Positions 9,946 through 19,140 of a stretch of DNA of 64,000 bases are shown here, one piece after another (position 1 is the first letter of the stretch; each line of letters opens with the position of its first letter). The translations under genes were made by a program, and so were the position numbers. Source of the DNA: Tubulanus polymorphus (lineage: Eukaryota; Nemertea; Palaeonemertea; Tubulaniformes; Tubulanidae); the NCBI RefSeq assembly GCF_964204645.1, contig NC_134026.1, positions 16,636,650-16,700,649 on the forward strand, in the 5' to 3' direction. Under the pieces are notes generated by a model. It was not told the DNA's origin. It did not search any database and saw nothing but the letters and a program-made list of their open reading frames with translations.

Positions 9946-10365
9946 TGGCATCTGCAATTATAACTATTATAGGATCAGCAATTGTTAACGCTTTAGCATT
10001 TACTGGTGGTGGGTATTTATTTAAGCATATTGATAAAAATAGTTCATAAGCAGAACAAAGAAGACATAACTTAGCATTAGAGAAATACAATAAAGCTGCA
10101 GAAGAATACAGAGAAAAGAGACAAAATTACATAGATTACATTAATAAAGAATTATATAATCAGAAAATTACACAGAGATTTTCAATCAGTCGATGAAGCT
10201 ATGAGTTTATATAACGCAGTAACCAATAAAGAAAAATTACATCTATATAAACCTAAATTATCAGATTATTATACACCAAGTAGTGAACAACAAAAATATG
10301 AAATAATTTGGATTTTAGGTGGAACAGTTATTGTATTATTTGTTGCTTATAAATTTACTAATTAG
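9943..10365 (+). pseudogene. Two-pass Polinton membrane protein, frameshifted
   Basis: Starts MASAIITIIGSAIVNALAF (membrane segment, residues 2-25). An amphipathic helical stretch EKYNKAAEEYREKRQNYIDY follows. After a frameshift near 10170 it continues DFQSVDEAMSLYNAVTNKE, then KLSDYYTPSSEQQKYE, and a second membrane segment IIWILGGTVIVLFVAYKF before the stop at 10363-10365. One in-frame stop lies after KNSS (about 10047). I read the K/L-S-D-Y-Y-x-P-S motif plus C-terminal membrane anchor as a recurrent Polinton protein, probably virion-associated, but its function is unknown. Confidence 0.6.
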
Positions 10366-10387
10366 TAATTTCTTTTCTAAATAAATG
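10366..10387 (+). promoter_or_regulatory. Start signal TAATTTCTTTTC + TAAATAAATG
   Basis: Nearly the same sequence as the signal at 9683-9704. It abuts the upstream stop codon, and its ATG is at 10385. Confidence 0.7.
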
Positions 10388-10504
10388 GATGATTAAGTTG
10401 ATGATATTGATATTATTCCTCATGATATAAATAAAACTAAATTAAAATTATATATGGAAAAACAAATATTATAATTTAAAAATGATTTTGAAAAAAAATT
10501 AGAT
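10385..10504 (+). pseudogene. Polinton gene cut by a LINE, 5' part
   Basis: Starts from the conserved signal and reads MDD, stop, VDDIDIIPHDINKTKLKLYMEK, stop, FKNDFEKKLDRR, and is then broken by LINE sequence. The AT-rich hydrophobic frame at 12077 may be its continuation. The family is not recognised. Confidence 0.45.
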
Positions 10505-12076
10505 CGAAGACACTTTTGTACCAGTTATGAAAACAGATGCGTTTTCAGACGTCGCCTGAAAATCGCTAAGCTGCCAGATGCTCTAATAGAAATAGGGAGC
10601 TTATTCCACATACGTGGAGCAGCACATGAAAAAGAGCGATCTCCAAACGTCGTCAGCCTGCTTCTAGGTTGGGACAAAAGGGGTTCTCCAGAAGATCTTA
10701 ATGAACGACTTGGTATATAAAGTTGAACTAGTTGTTCTAGGTAGGTTGGAGCTAGGCCATGAACACACTTGTATGTTAAAACGAGAAACATAAATTGGAT
10801 TCTTTTCTCAACTGGAAGCCAATGAAGGCTTTTCAAAACTGGGGAAATATGGTCACCTCTTGGAGTGCCAGTCACAAGGTGGGCAGCATTATTTTGAACT
10901 CTTTGTAAAAGGGGAAGTGTGGTTTGCGGAATACCAATGAGTAGAGCATTGAGCCCATCCATCCTAGAATTAACTAATGCATTTATAAGAGTAAGTGCAG
11001 CATCAGTTGTAATGTACCTCCGGATGAGCCCAATGTTCATCAAATGAAAGTAGCAAGATTTACAAATATTTCTGATGTGATTATCCATGGACATGTGTTC
11101 ATCAAAATAACCACCCAGATTTCTTGCGACACTACTCCTTTGAATCATGTGATTACCAACATTTACAGCTGTTGGCAGGGCAGAAAAGTTCTGTTGACGA
11201 GAATGGATGATCAGAAATTCAGTCTTGTCATGATTAAGTTTTAAGAATTTCTAGCCATCCACTCTCGAACCTATGCAATACAAGTCTCAAGTTTAGAGAT
11301 TGCATCTACACTATCAGCAGGATGGAAACAAATGTAGAGCTGGCTGTCATCAGCAAAAAAGTGGTAACAGATACCATGTTTACGAATTATTTCGCCTAGT
11401 GGGCTCATGTAGATCGAAAACAGCAAAAGGCCTAAGACAAAACCCTGCGGTACACCAGTACCAAGCCTACAAGGGGAAGACATGTGACCATCAACACAAA
11501 CGCATTGAGTTCTATTGTCCAAGTAGGACCTAAACCAATTAAGTGCGCTACCTTCTAACCCAAGACAGTCTTTTAGTCGATTAAGAAGAACTTCATGATT
11601 GACAGTATCAAATGCTGCTGATAAATCGAGCAGCACCAATCCAACTACCTGCTTCTTGTCAACGGCACACAGAATTTCGTTTTGCACCCTGACTAAGGCG
11701 GTTTCGCTGCTATGCCCAGCTCTGTAGGCTGATTGTAGGCACTCATAGAGGCCGTTATCTGACATATGATGGCGAAGTCCATTCGCAACTACCTTCTCTA
11801 AAATCTTGGATAAGAAACCAAGGTTAGACACAGGCCGATAATTATCTCAAAACATGGCGGTCCAACGTCGGTTTCTTAAGAAGCGGGGTAACAGTTGCCT
11901 GTTTGAATTCTGTGGGAACAGTATCACTTGAAAGGAATCATTGACAATGTTACAGACTACTGGAGCTATACATGGTAGAACACTAAAATTCTTAAGTAAA
12001 TGAGTCGGTATGGGGTCTAAAATACAAGTTTTAGATGGCGAACACATAATTAACCTTTGTATTTCACTAACAGATG
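10505..12076 (-). mobile_element. 5'-truncated LINE (CR1/L2/Jockey-like) inserted in the Polinton
   Basis: On the minus strand: linker CSPSKTCILDPIPTHLLKN (12047-11990); then the reverse transcriptase frame 11831-11271, with LLDLSAAFDTVNH (palm A), GVPQGFVLG (the GxPQG box) and FADDSQLYI (palm C, the catalytic FADD); then the frame 11148-10525, whose C-terminal tail (TPRGDHISPVLKSLHWLPVEKR, CAAPRMWNKLP, FRRRLKTHLFS) is typical of CR1/L2-type elements. The element copies itself by target-primed reverse transcription. The endonuclease domain is missing (5' truncation) and there are frameshifts near 11830-11850 and 11148-11271. Its composition is much less AT-rich than the surrounding Polinton, marking clear edges. 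The exact junctions are estimates. Confidence 0.85.
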
Positions 12077-12390
12077 CTAGATATTTAAAAAGTAAAATCC
12101 TATATTATTTTATTATTAGTAGTTCAGTTACAATTAGTTCTGTAATAACATTTCTAGCATTATTCTCACCATTAACACCTTTAGCTATCTCAATTGGAGC
12201 TTTAGGTTTAAGTTCAAGTGTATTAACCGGCATAAGTTCAAAATTAGATATAAAAAGTAATAAAGAAAAAATAAAATCTAATATAAAAGAAATTAATGAA
12301 TTAAAAGATACATGAAATAATAAGTTTGAATGGTAATATAACATTGAAGAACGAGTTAAATTATCAAAAGAATTAATAGATTATTAATTT
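12077..12390 (+). pseudogene. Polinton membrane protein remnant downstream of the LINE
   Basis: Reads SSSVTISSVITFLALFSPLTPLAISIGALGLSS, shown in two parts: SSSVTISSVITFLALF and SPLTPLAISIGALGLSS. This is a long hydrophobic, probably membrane-spanning region. It is followed by a charged helix, SNKEKIKSNIKEINELKDT, two in-frame stops, and EERVKLSKELIDY before a stop at 12385-12387. The hydrophobic part after a cytoplasmic-type N-terminus suggests that this continues the gene at 10385. The start is lost to the LINE insertion. No family is recognised. Confidence 0.45.
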
Positions 12391-12405
12391 TTTATCATAT
12401 AAATG
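12385..12405 (+). promoter_or_regulatory. Start signal TAATTTTTTATCA + TATAAATG
   Basis: The signal begins in the stop codon of the previous frame, and its ATG is at 12403. Confidence 0.65.
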
Positions 12406-13770
12406 GTAGTTTTCCAAAAGCTTTTCAATGCAATAAATCAAATAAATATAATATTCCTGCAATAGATTTTAATACGGATATTTCATATGAGAATTGAAGT
12501 TTTAAATTCATTAATTAATTTAGATATTATATGTTACTGAAACTAATAATTTTAATGCAAAGATGGAAAATAAATTTCATAATTTAAAAAAAATGAAAGA
12601 TGAAAAACAATGGTTATTAAAATCTAATATGAAGTATTTGCAGAACCAATTAAATTTTGCAGTTTATTGTGCAACAACAGGTTGTGGAATTAGTTGGAAT
12701 GATCATTTGAATAATTCTAAATACAAATTAATTCAAAGTTTATTTAGATTTCATACATACTTTCAATTAAGATTAATATTAAATGAATTAGAGACCCCTT
12801 TACCAGGATCTAGATATTTTAAAGAATTAGATAATAATATTAATTCATCAAAGCTTTATAAAATTTGTAATGAATTTAATATAGATATAAATCATTCTGA
12901 TTTTAGAACAAAACTTGGAACAATTAGATCACTTCCTTGTCCTGAAAATATTTTACAATATTGCACACTTCCCATACCATCTAATAGTTTTTATAATATT
13001 TATAATAATTAATTAGGTTATGGTTTAATAGAAACTAAGGATTTAGAACCATTACATTTTAATAAATTACCGAAACTTTATGATAATTTAAAACAAGAAA
13101 ACAATAATGGTTGGGTTTATTTTATTTTAGAAAATAGTGAAGGTTTTACTAAAGCTGGTATACAAAGAATAAATCAATCAATTAGTACTTATTTGATATG
13201 TATTATAGGTGCGCAAGTTGAAACAAGATCCCCAATAATTGGAAATTTAAATACATCATTTGAAACACAAAAACAATTTAAGGTTTTATTTGAAGATTCT
13301 ATTCATAATGATAAAAATAGATCGATTCCAGAAAACATTGTGAGATATCAAAATTATTTAGTTAAATCACATGTAAGATTAAATTATTGTATAGGCCCTA
13401 ATTTGTTAATTATTTCAAATGATTTAATATTAAAAATGGGAAATATAATTGGTTATAATTATCTAATTAAAACTGCAACAATAAATAATAAGTTTGGATT
13501 AAATGATATAAATAAAAACATTATTACTGCTCCAAAACTAATGAAAGGTGAAAAAATTATTAACATATTCAATCAACAGAAACTAAAACTAAAAATATTA
13601 AATTGGATAATGATTTTAAAAGAAAAGATTACGATACTACAGAAAATATAAAAACTGATAATATTCAACATGAAATAATTAAAAGTAATAATGATAATAA
13701 ATCACATGAAAATACTAAATTAGCTATTACTCGTATAGGAATTGTAATGGGAGGAATATTTTATTTTTAA
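12403..13770 (+). pseudogene. Conserved Polinton structural-type protein, frameshifted, unidentified
   Basis: Starts MVVFQKLFNAINQIN. Several breaks follow. Then comes the frame 12563-13012 (QLNFAVYCATTGCGISWNDH, FRFHTYFQLRLILNELETPL, TIRSLPCPENILQYC). Past a stop at 13012 it reads through LEPLHFNKLPKLYDNL, GWVYFILENSEGFTKAGIQR, IPENIVRYQNYLVKSHVRLN. It ends with a likely membrane segment, KLAITRIGIVMGGIFYF, at 13770. At about 455 codons it is one of the larger genes of the cluster. Its size, its position just before the coiled-coil and capsid genes, and its C-terminal anchor suggest a virion protein. I do not recognise a catalytic motif, and in particular no clear adenain-type protease triad. 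Confidence 0.5.
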
Positions 13771-13773
13771 TCT

Positions 13774-13794
13774 TAATTTTTTTATTATATAAAT
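13774..13794 (+). promoter_or_regulatory. Start signal TAATTTTTTTATTA + TATAAAT
   Basis: T-run and TATAAAT are intact, but the expected ATG position reads ATA (13793-13795). The downstream frame is open from there. Confidence 0.55.
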
Positions 13795-15136
13795 ACATGT
13801 AGAAGGTGAAGATATTGGAATGGATACTTTTGATGAACCCGGCATAACTGAAGAACAACCGCCTGATTTTAATGAAACAAGTTTTAATGACGGTAATGAG
13901 CCAGAATATAATAATAATTTAGCAGATAGTGGTTTTAATGATAATATAATATCAACAGGCGATTTTGATAGAAGAGCCTTAAACCTATATTTGAAAAATC
14001 TGGATATAATATAAATGATAGAGGTGCCAGATATTTAGTAAAAGAATTAAGATCTTTAAATGGTGAATATTACTATCATTTGAAAGATGATTATTATATT
14101 AATATCACTTATAAAAATCGAAACTAAAATATTAGCAGAATCAACTTTGAGTAATTTAGAATCATCTAGAATTAAAAGAATAAGTAATGGTAATGAAATA
14201 GAAAATGTGACCGACACTGAAATAAATCAAAATAAAAGAGTATTTAAACAAAGAATTAATGAATTATTTGAAATAATCAATAATAATTTAGAACCAGAAA
14301 CAACTTCTGAACATAATATAACTTCCAAAACTAGTAAACTTAAATCAAATAAAGTTCCAATTGAAAAACTTTTACCGAATGGATTACTTGACGCAACAGA
14401 TCAAGAATTAGAAGAATTAGATATATTTTCTGATAAAGCAATTAGAGAAATTATTAGTATAAGACTTGCATCTGATAAAATTAGACCTTTAGAAAAAGAA
14501 AGAACTGATCAAATTAAAGAAATAGAACAATTAAAATTAGATAGAGATAATAAAGTTATTGAAGAAATCGAATTTAAAAAAAGAAATGCATATTTAGAAA
14601 AAGAAAAAGATGATTTAGAATATAACATAGAATTACAGGAAGAAGAAAGTGAATTATTTAAAAAATCATATGATTATAATATTAATAGATTAAAAGCTAT
14701 TTTTAAAGATTTGTTGATAAAACCAAATTCTGAAATATCATTAAAAGATAGAATAAAATTATTATTTAAACTAGAAGGTATAACAATTCTTTCAATTCTA
14801 ACAGCTGTAACTATGTTATTTACAACAATTGGTTTAGCTATTTCAAATTCATTAAAATCTACGCCTACACCCAATAAACCGGATAAACCTCCAAGTCATA
14901 ATAATTCTATACAAGATAAAGTTGAAGATGGTTTAAAAAAATTAGCAAAATATCTATGGGAACTATCTAAAAAATCTGCTGCAGCTTTACCCGGAGTTAT
15001 AGCATCAATTGTTGGTTTTGTATTAAAATCTGCGGGAAATATTCTTAGTTTTGCTGCTGAACATATTATCTTATTTTTAATTACAATTGTTAGTGCTATT
15101 ATTTTTGGGTCAGTGAATATGATAAAAAATAAATAA
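13793..15136 (+). pseudogene. Coiled-coil protein with C-terminal membrane segments (Polinton)
   Basis: The frame from 13793 (first ATG at 13820) reads MDTFDEPGITEEQPPDF, acidic and disordered. After a frameshift near 13985 comes KSGYNINDRGARYLVKEL. After a second near 14085-14120 the long frame runs to 15136. That frame has a charged coiled coil (about 14480-14690, with IKEIEQLKLDRDNKVIEEIE), then hydrophobic ITILSILTAVTMLFTTIGLA (about 14780-14840), a Pro/Lys linker, GVIASIVGFVLKSAG, and a last membrane helix HIILFLITIVSAIIFGS. It is not a known enzyme. A long coiled coil plus membrane anchors directly upstream of the capsid-like gene suggests a virion or membrane-remodelling protein (inference). 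The last part (14087-15136) is uninterrupted. Confidence 0.6.
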
Positions 15137-15137
15137 T

Positions 15138-15159
15138 TAATTTTTTTGTTAAATAAATG
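15138..15159 (+). promoter_or_regulatory. Start signal TAATTTTTTTGT + TAAATAAATG
   Basis: This is the cleanest example. It directly follows the upstream stop codon and contains the ATG (15157) of the capsid-like gene. Confidence 0.75.
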
Positions 15160-16283
15160 AGTGGGAGTTATATAAATCCTTCTAAGAATTCTAGAATATC
15201 TAATGCTATTAAAGCAGAGAGATCTCATCATATAATTACTCATAATCCTTCTAATATTAATGCTGATGAAACTTTATATGTTAGAATCCCGAGATTAAAT
15301 CAAAATACTTTTTACGTTCCAAATAGTATTTATTTGTCAGCTGATATAAATGTAACTGGTAATAATAATAATTATGTTGTAGATAATGTTGGGAGATATT
15401 TGATTAAAAAATTAACTATTAAGATTGGACCAGAAACAGTTTTCTCATTACATGTTTATAATTTATTTATGCATTTATGGTTAACAAAAGAAATTAGAAA
15501 TAATATGATATTTCAAGGCATCCAATTAGAAAACCATAATAAATTAAGATCAGAAGCTAATAATGCAATAATAACTAATGCTAAAGATAATTTGATAAAA
15601 AAGATTTATGGAAGCAAATATAAAATTAATAAAGATATGGGTTATAATTTATCGAATATATGTTTAGAATATGACACAGTAACTGATGAAAATATTGCTA
15701 GCACAATTGAAACACAATATCATGAAGGATTTTCATTATTATATGATTATATTGAAAAATTTAAAATTGTAACTATTAGTGCAAATGATGAAATAATTAA
15801 TGAGAATATTAACTTCCCAAGAAGATCTATTAAAGGTATATTAATATTTTTTACCATTGCAACATATTCTAATGGCGCAATAAAGGTAGATAATTATTAT
15901 AATAACAAAAAGTAATAACAAAAGTAGAAATAACTATTGAAGGTATAGCAAATAAAATATTTTGCCAAGGAATGAGAATGATTGATCAAAGGCCAGAAAT
16001 AAGAAAACATTTTATGAATGAAAAAGTAAAATCATTTGAAAATTGTAATATTAATCAAATTGATTATTATACCGGTAATAAATATACATTATGGTTAGAT
16101 TTTAGAACAACAGAGGATAATTTATTACATGGTTCTGGGAAAAAACTACAAAATACAAAAGATGGAATACAATTATTCATGAAAAAGGAAAAAGGAAATT
16201 TAAATTTCAAAATGCACATTTATCTTATATCTGATGCGCAATTAAATATTGTAAATTCTCAATTACGTAATATTCAATATTAA
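15157..16283 (+). pseudogene. Major capsid protein-like gene (Polinton), frameshifted and shortened
   Basis: First frame 15157-15915: MSGSYINPSKNSRI, SHHIITHNPSNINADETLYV, RIPRLNQNTFYVPNSIYL, then beta-rich sequence with KKLTIKIGPETVFSLHVYN, LWLTKEIRNNMIFQG and YNLSNICLEYDTV. A frameshift at about 15900 leads to KVEITIEGIANKIFCQGMRM and a last frame ending at 16283 with HIYLISDAQLNIVNSQLRN. The beta-rich pattern, the size of about 375 codons and the position between the coiled-coil gene and the integrase fit the double-jelly-roll capsid gene of Polintons, which would build an icosahedral shell. It appears shorter than usual, so an internal deletion is likely. The family call is inference from pattern and context. 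A structure prediction would settle it. Confidence 0.5.
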
Positions 16284-16297
16284 AAATATAAAGCGAA

Positions 16298-16316
16298 AAT
16301 TAATGATATATAAATG
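16298..16316 (+). promoter_or_regulatory. Weak start signal before the integrase (TATATAAATG, no T-run)
   Basis: TAATGATA is followed by TATAAATG. The T-run seen before the structural genes is missing, which may mean a different expression class or decay. Confidence 0.35.
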
Positions 16317-17225
16317 GGGGATAAAAAAACTCGAAATACTAAAGAACAATATTTAAGAAATTTATATTATAACCCTGAGAGTTTGGTTGCTTATAGGAGA
16401 TTTAATTGATATGAAAAATGTTAAGAAAGATAATTATGATTATTGGTGGATATTGAATATAATTGATATTTTTAGTCGTTATGTATGGAGCTTCCCACTT
16501 TATAGAAAAGATGCTGTACAAACATCAAATGTTTTAAGACAATTTCTTTCAGGTGGAAAGATAAAGCCAGATAAAATACAATTTGATGATGGAAAAGAAT
16601 TTGACAATTCATCTGTTCATGAACTCTTGGATTATCATAATATTAAATATTTTTCAACAAAATCGGATAAAAAAGCAGCACTTGTTAAACGATTTAATAG
16701 AACATTAAGAACAAGAATGTGGAAATATTTTACAGCAAATAATACTTTTAAATGGATTGATGTTTTACCAAAATTGATAGAAGGTTATAATAATTCTTAT
16801 CATTCTTCTATTGGAATGAAACCTAGCGATGCTAGAAAACCTGAAAATGATGAAATTGTTTGGAATAATTTATATGGAGCATTTCTTGTAGATGATTTTG
16901 GTGAACCTAAATTTAAAGTTGGTCAAAATGTTAGAATTTCTAAGTATAAAAAGATATTTGACAAAGGATACGATCGTAATTTTACTAGGGAAATATATAA
17001 AATAAAAAAGGTTATAACAACAAAACCATATGTCTATAAATTAGAAGATTTAGATGGTGAAGAAGTTGATGGGTACTTTTAAGACGAAGAATTAAGTTTA
17101 ACTACTGAAAATCTAGAACAAGAATATAAAATTGAAAACGTATTAAGAACCAAAGCTGTTAATAGAAAAAATATTCTTTAGTAAAATGGGTTGGATGGCC
17201 AGATAAATTCAATGAATGGATATAA
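16314..17225 (+). pseudogene. Polinton retrovirus-type integrase, N-terminus deleted, catalytic Glu lost
   Basis: The DDE integrase inserts the element into host DNA. It starts MGDKKTRNTKEQYLRNLYY, then a break at about 16411, then the core frame to 17082. Core: GDLIDM holds the first catalytic Asp, with NIIDIFSRYVWSFPL after it; QFDDGKEF holds the second Asp. At the third position, in VKRFNRTLRTRMW, Lys (codon 16687-16689) stands where DDE integrases have Glu. Next comes the C-terminal region FKVGQNVRISKYK. After a frameshift near 17180 follows a chromodomain-like VKWVGWPDKFNEWI ending at 17225. The N-terminal zinc-binding region is missing, so the gene is shorter than usual. The copy cannot be catalytically active. 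Confidence 0.9.
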
Positions 17226-17249
17226 TCGAGTAAAATTAAAAATATATGA

Positions 17250-17859
17250 ATGAATAAGGAATTATTTATATTTGAGCCTCATAATATGTTAATTTTCTGG
17301 TGTAACAAATTGTGGAAAAACTTATTTTATATAAAATTTTTTAGAAACTATTTATAAAAACTGTTTTGATGATATAGTATTATTTTGTCCAACGTATGAA
17401 TTTAATCAGACTTATGATAGAAATATTACTGTAAATAATAAATTTATTTTATTAGATCCTAAAACAGTTAAAGAAAATTTAGATCATTGTATTAAAATAG
17501 CAATAGATATATATAAAGGATCTAATACATTATTTATCATAGATGATTGTGCTAATCTACCTGATTCAAAAGTTAGAGAAAGTGAGTTATGCTATTTAGC
17601 TTTATTTGGGAGACATTTTGGGATAACAACATGGGTTTTAAATCAAAAATATAATTCAATTGTTAAAGATTTTAGAGAAAACATTTGATTTTTAGTATTA
17701 TTCTACAATAAAGATAGAAAATCAATGAAAAATGTGCTTGATGAAAATGATATTATCTCGCTTGATTTACACAATGAATATATGGATAAATTGAAAAATA
17801 ATAAAAGATCAAAATTACTATTTCGATTACAACACCCATTTAAATATAAATTCATTTAA
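17250..17859 (+). pseudogene. FtsK/A32-type packaging ATPase (Polinton), decayed
   Basis: Genome-packaging ATPase of the HerA/FtsK (A32-like) class, which pumps DNA into capsids. It begins MNKELFIFEPHNMLI. A frameshift follows, then the Walker A loop SGVTNCGKTYFI (about 17298-17333), DDIVLFCPTYEFNQTY, and the Walker B strand NTLFIIDDCANLPDS (about 17527-17570, with the acidic pair DD). Then come LALFGRHFGITTWVLNQKYN (sensor-like Gln) and FLVLFYNKDRKSM, ending QHPFKYKFI. In-frame stops lie at about 17332 and 17686. At about 200 codons it has the usual length for the family. It is the last gene before the terminal repeats. Confidence 0.85.
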
Positions 17860-17860
17860 A

Positions 17861-18005
17861 CTCAACTAGCTTGTTAATCTAGTATATTTTAGTCACATTC
17901 TAGTCAAATCTTAGTTATTGGTAGTTCAAACAAAAATCAAATAAATTTCAACAAGAAATATATAAAAACAATAACATTTCGACTAGCTTGTTAATCTAGT
18001 ATATA
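17861..18005. repeat. Direct repeat at the right end of the Polinton
   Basis: ACTAGCTTGTTAATCTAGTA occurs at about 17866 and again at about 17981, 115 bp apart. The AT-rich Polinton composition ends at about 18004, where GC-richer host DNA starts. It probably marks the right end of the element. A similar 102-bp tandem arrangement lies at 53805-53945. Confidence 0.5.
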
Positions 18006-18483
18006 CGGCGGTTGGATACGGCGCTCGAGGCGAACGATCGCTAAATCGCCGGCGACTAAAACCAACACGGTGGATTTGGGCGATAAATAATGAATATCAG
18101 CTCAAATTAAGTTTCATATATACCTGGCAGACTGGTTTTTATTATGGACTTTCGCTTCAGCAAAGTCCATTTTGTTATCGCATATAAATATCGTTCATCC
18201 TTTGGTACAAAATAACATCCAAACGAGGCTTAGTTTCTCTTCGGAACTTTTACATCATTCAATGCAGTAATAAAAGCTCTAACCCTATTGAATTTCATCG
18301 GAATCCATTGCTTATTTATCAATTTAGTTATTTATTTGTTGTTGAAACTACATTTCGTTTCGGAAGAACACATGACCTTTTATGTATATTCATGCTTCAC
18401 ACACGTGCGCGGTGCATATACTCGCTGCTATGTGGGGTAATGATCTGTGCATGTATATGAAAAGCGCACCTCGTGTGGCCTAG
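18006..18483. other. Host non-coding DNA
   Basis: No open frame, RNA gene or repeat that I can support. Confidence 0.4.
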
Positions 18484-19140
18484 TTAAAGGGCAAATGCCA
18501 GCAAAATTGCACTTTCCGCGATTTCTTAACCAGAAGAAACTTTAGTATACATATAACGACCTGAGATGTGACTTATTGAAAAAAGGAGCACGAATTAGCC
18601 GTAATAGTTAGCGGAATAGTTATCTATTTATCCTTCACTCCGTGCGTATAGTTCATATTCAACCAGCGGGTGGGGCTATTTATGATGTTAACTATGACAA
18701 TCAACACAAGCACATGTGCGCACTAGTACGCGTAGCCTATGTATAATCGATAAAATAAACATCATTTGTTCACCGTATTCACTGACCTACAGTGCTACTC
18801 ACTTATATACGATTATCATGGCATATACAACGGTAGCAACACTTACAATGGCAAGAGTTTATTTATTCAAATCACTCCTAAAACGATAAAATACCGCATG
18901 AAATGTCTAGTGAAATGACTGGAAGCGGCGAGCGTTTGTCAGAGATGACGTCAGAAACACGCACCTGCTAACATAAACAATAACAGTGAGCACGTGCTGA
19001 AATTGCCGATTTAAAAGTGATATTTTTCAGTAAGGGCTGAGCTAAAATTCAAACCAGTTCCATATTTGATATTTGTGAATACATCACATTTGAAAATGAA
19101 TTTTACACAATATTCTATTTTGATGGCATTTGCCCTTTAA
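18484..19140. mobile_element. piggyBac-type MITE, 649 bp
   Basis: The left end reads TTAA then AGGGCAAATGCCAGCAAAA. The right end is the inverse, TGGCATTTGCCCT then TTAA. So terminal inverted repeats of about 20 bp are flanked by a TTAA target duplication (18484-18487 and 19137-19140), the hallmark of piggyBac insertion. The interior has no coding frame, so it is non-autonomous and would need a transposase from elsewhere. Confidence 0.75.

Noticed and set aside
12403-13770. Adenovirus-type protease expected in Polintons
   Set aside because: I looked for a His...Asp/Glu...Cys layout here and elsewhere in the element and found no convincing one; it may be lost or unrecognisable.
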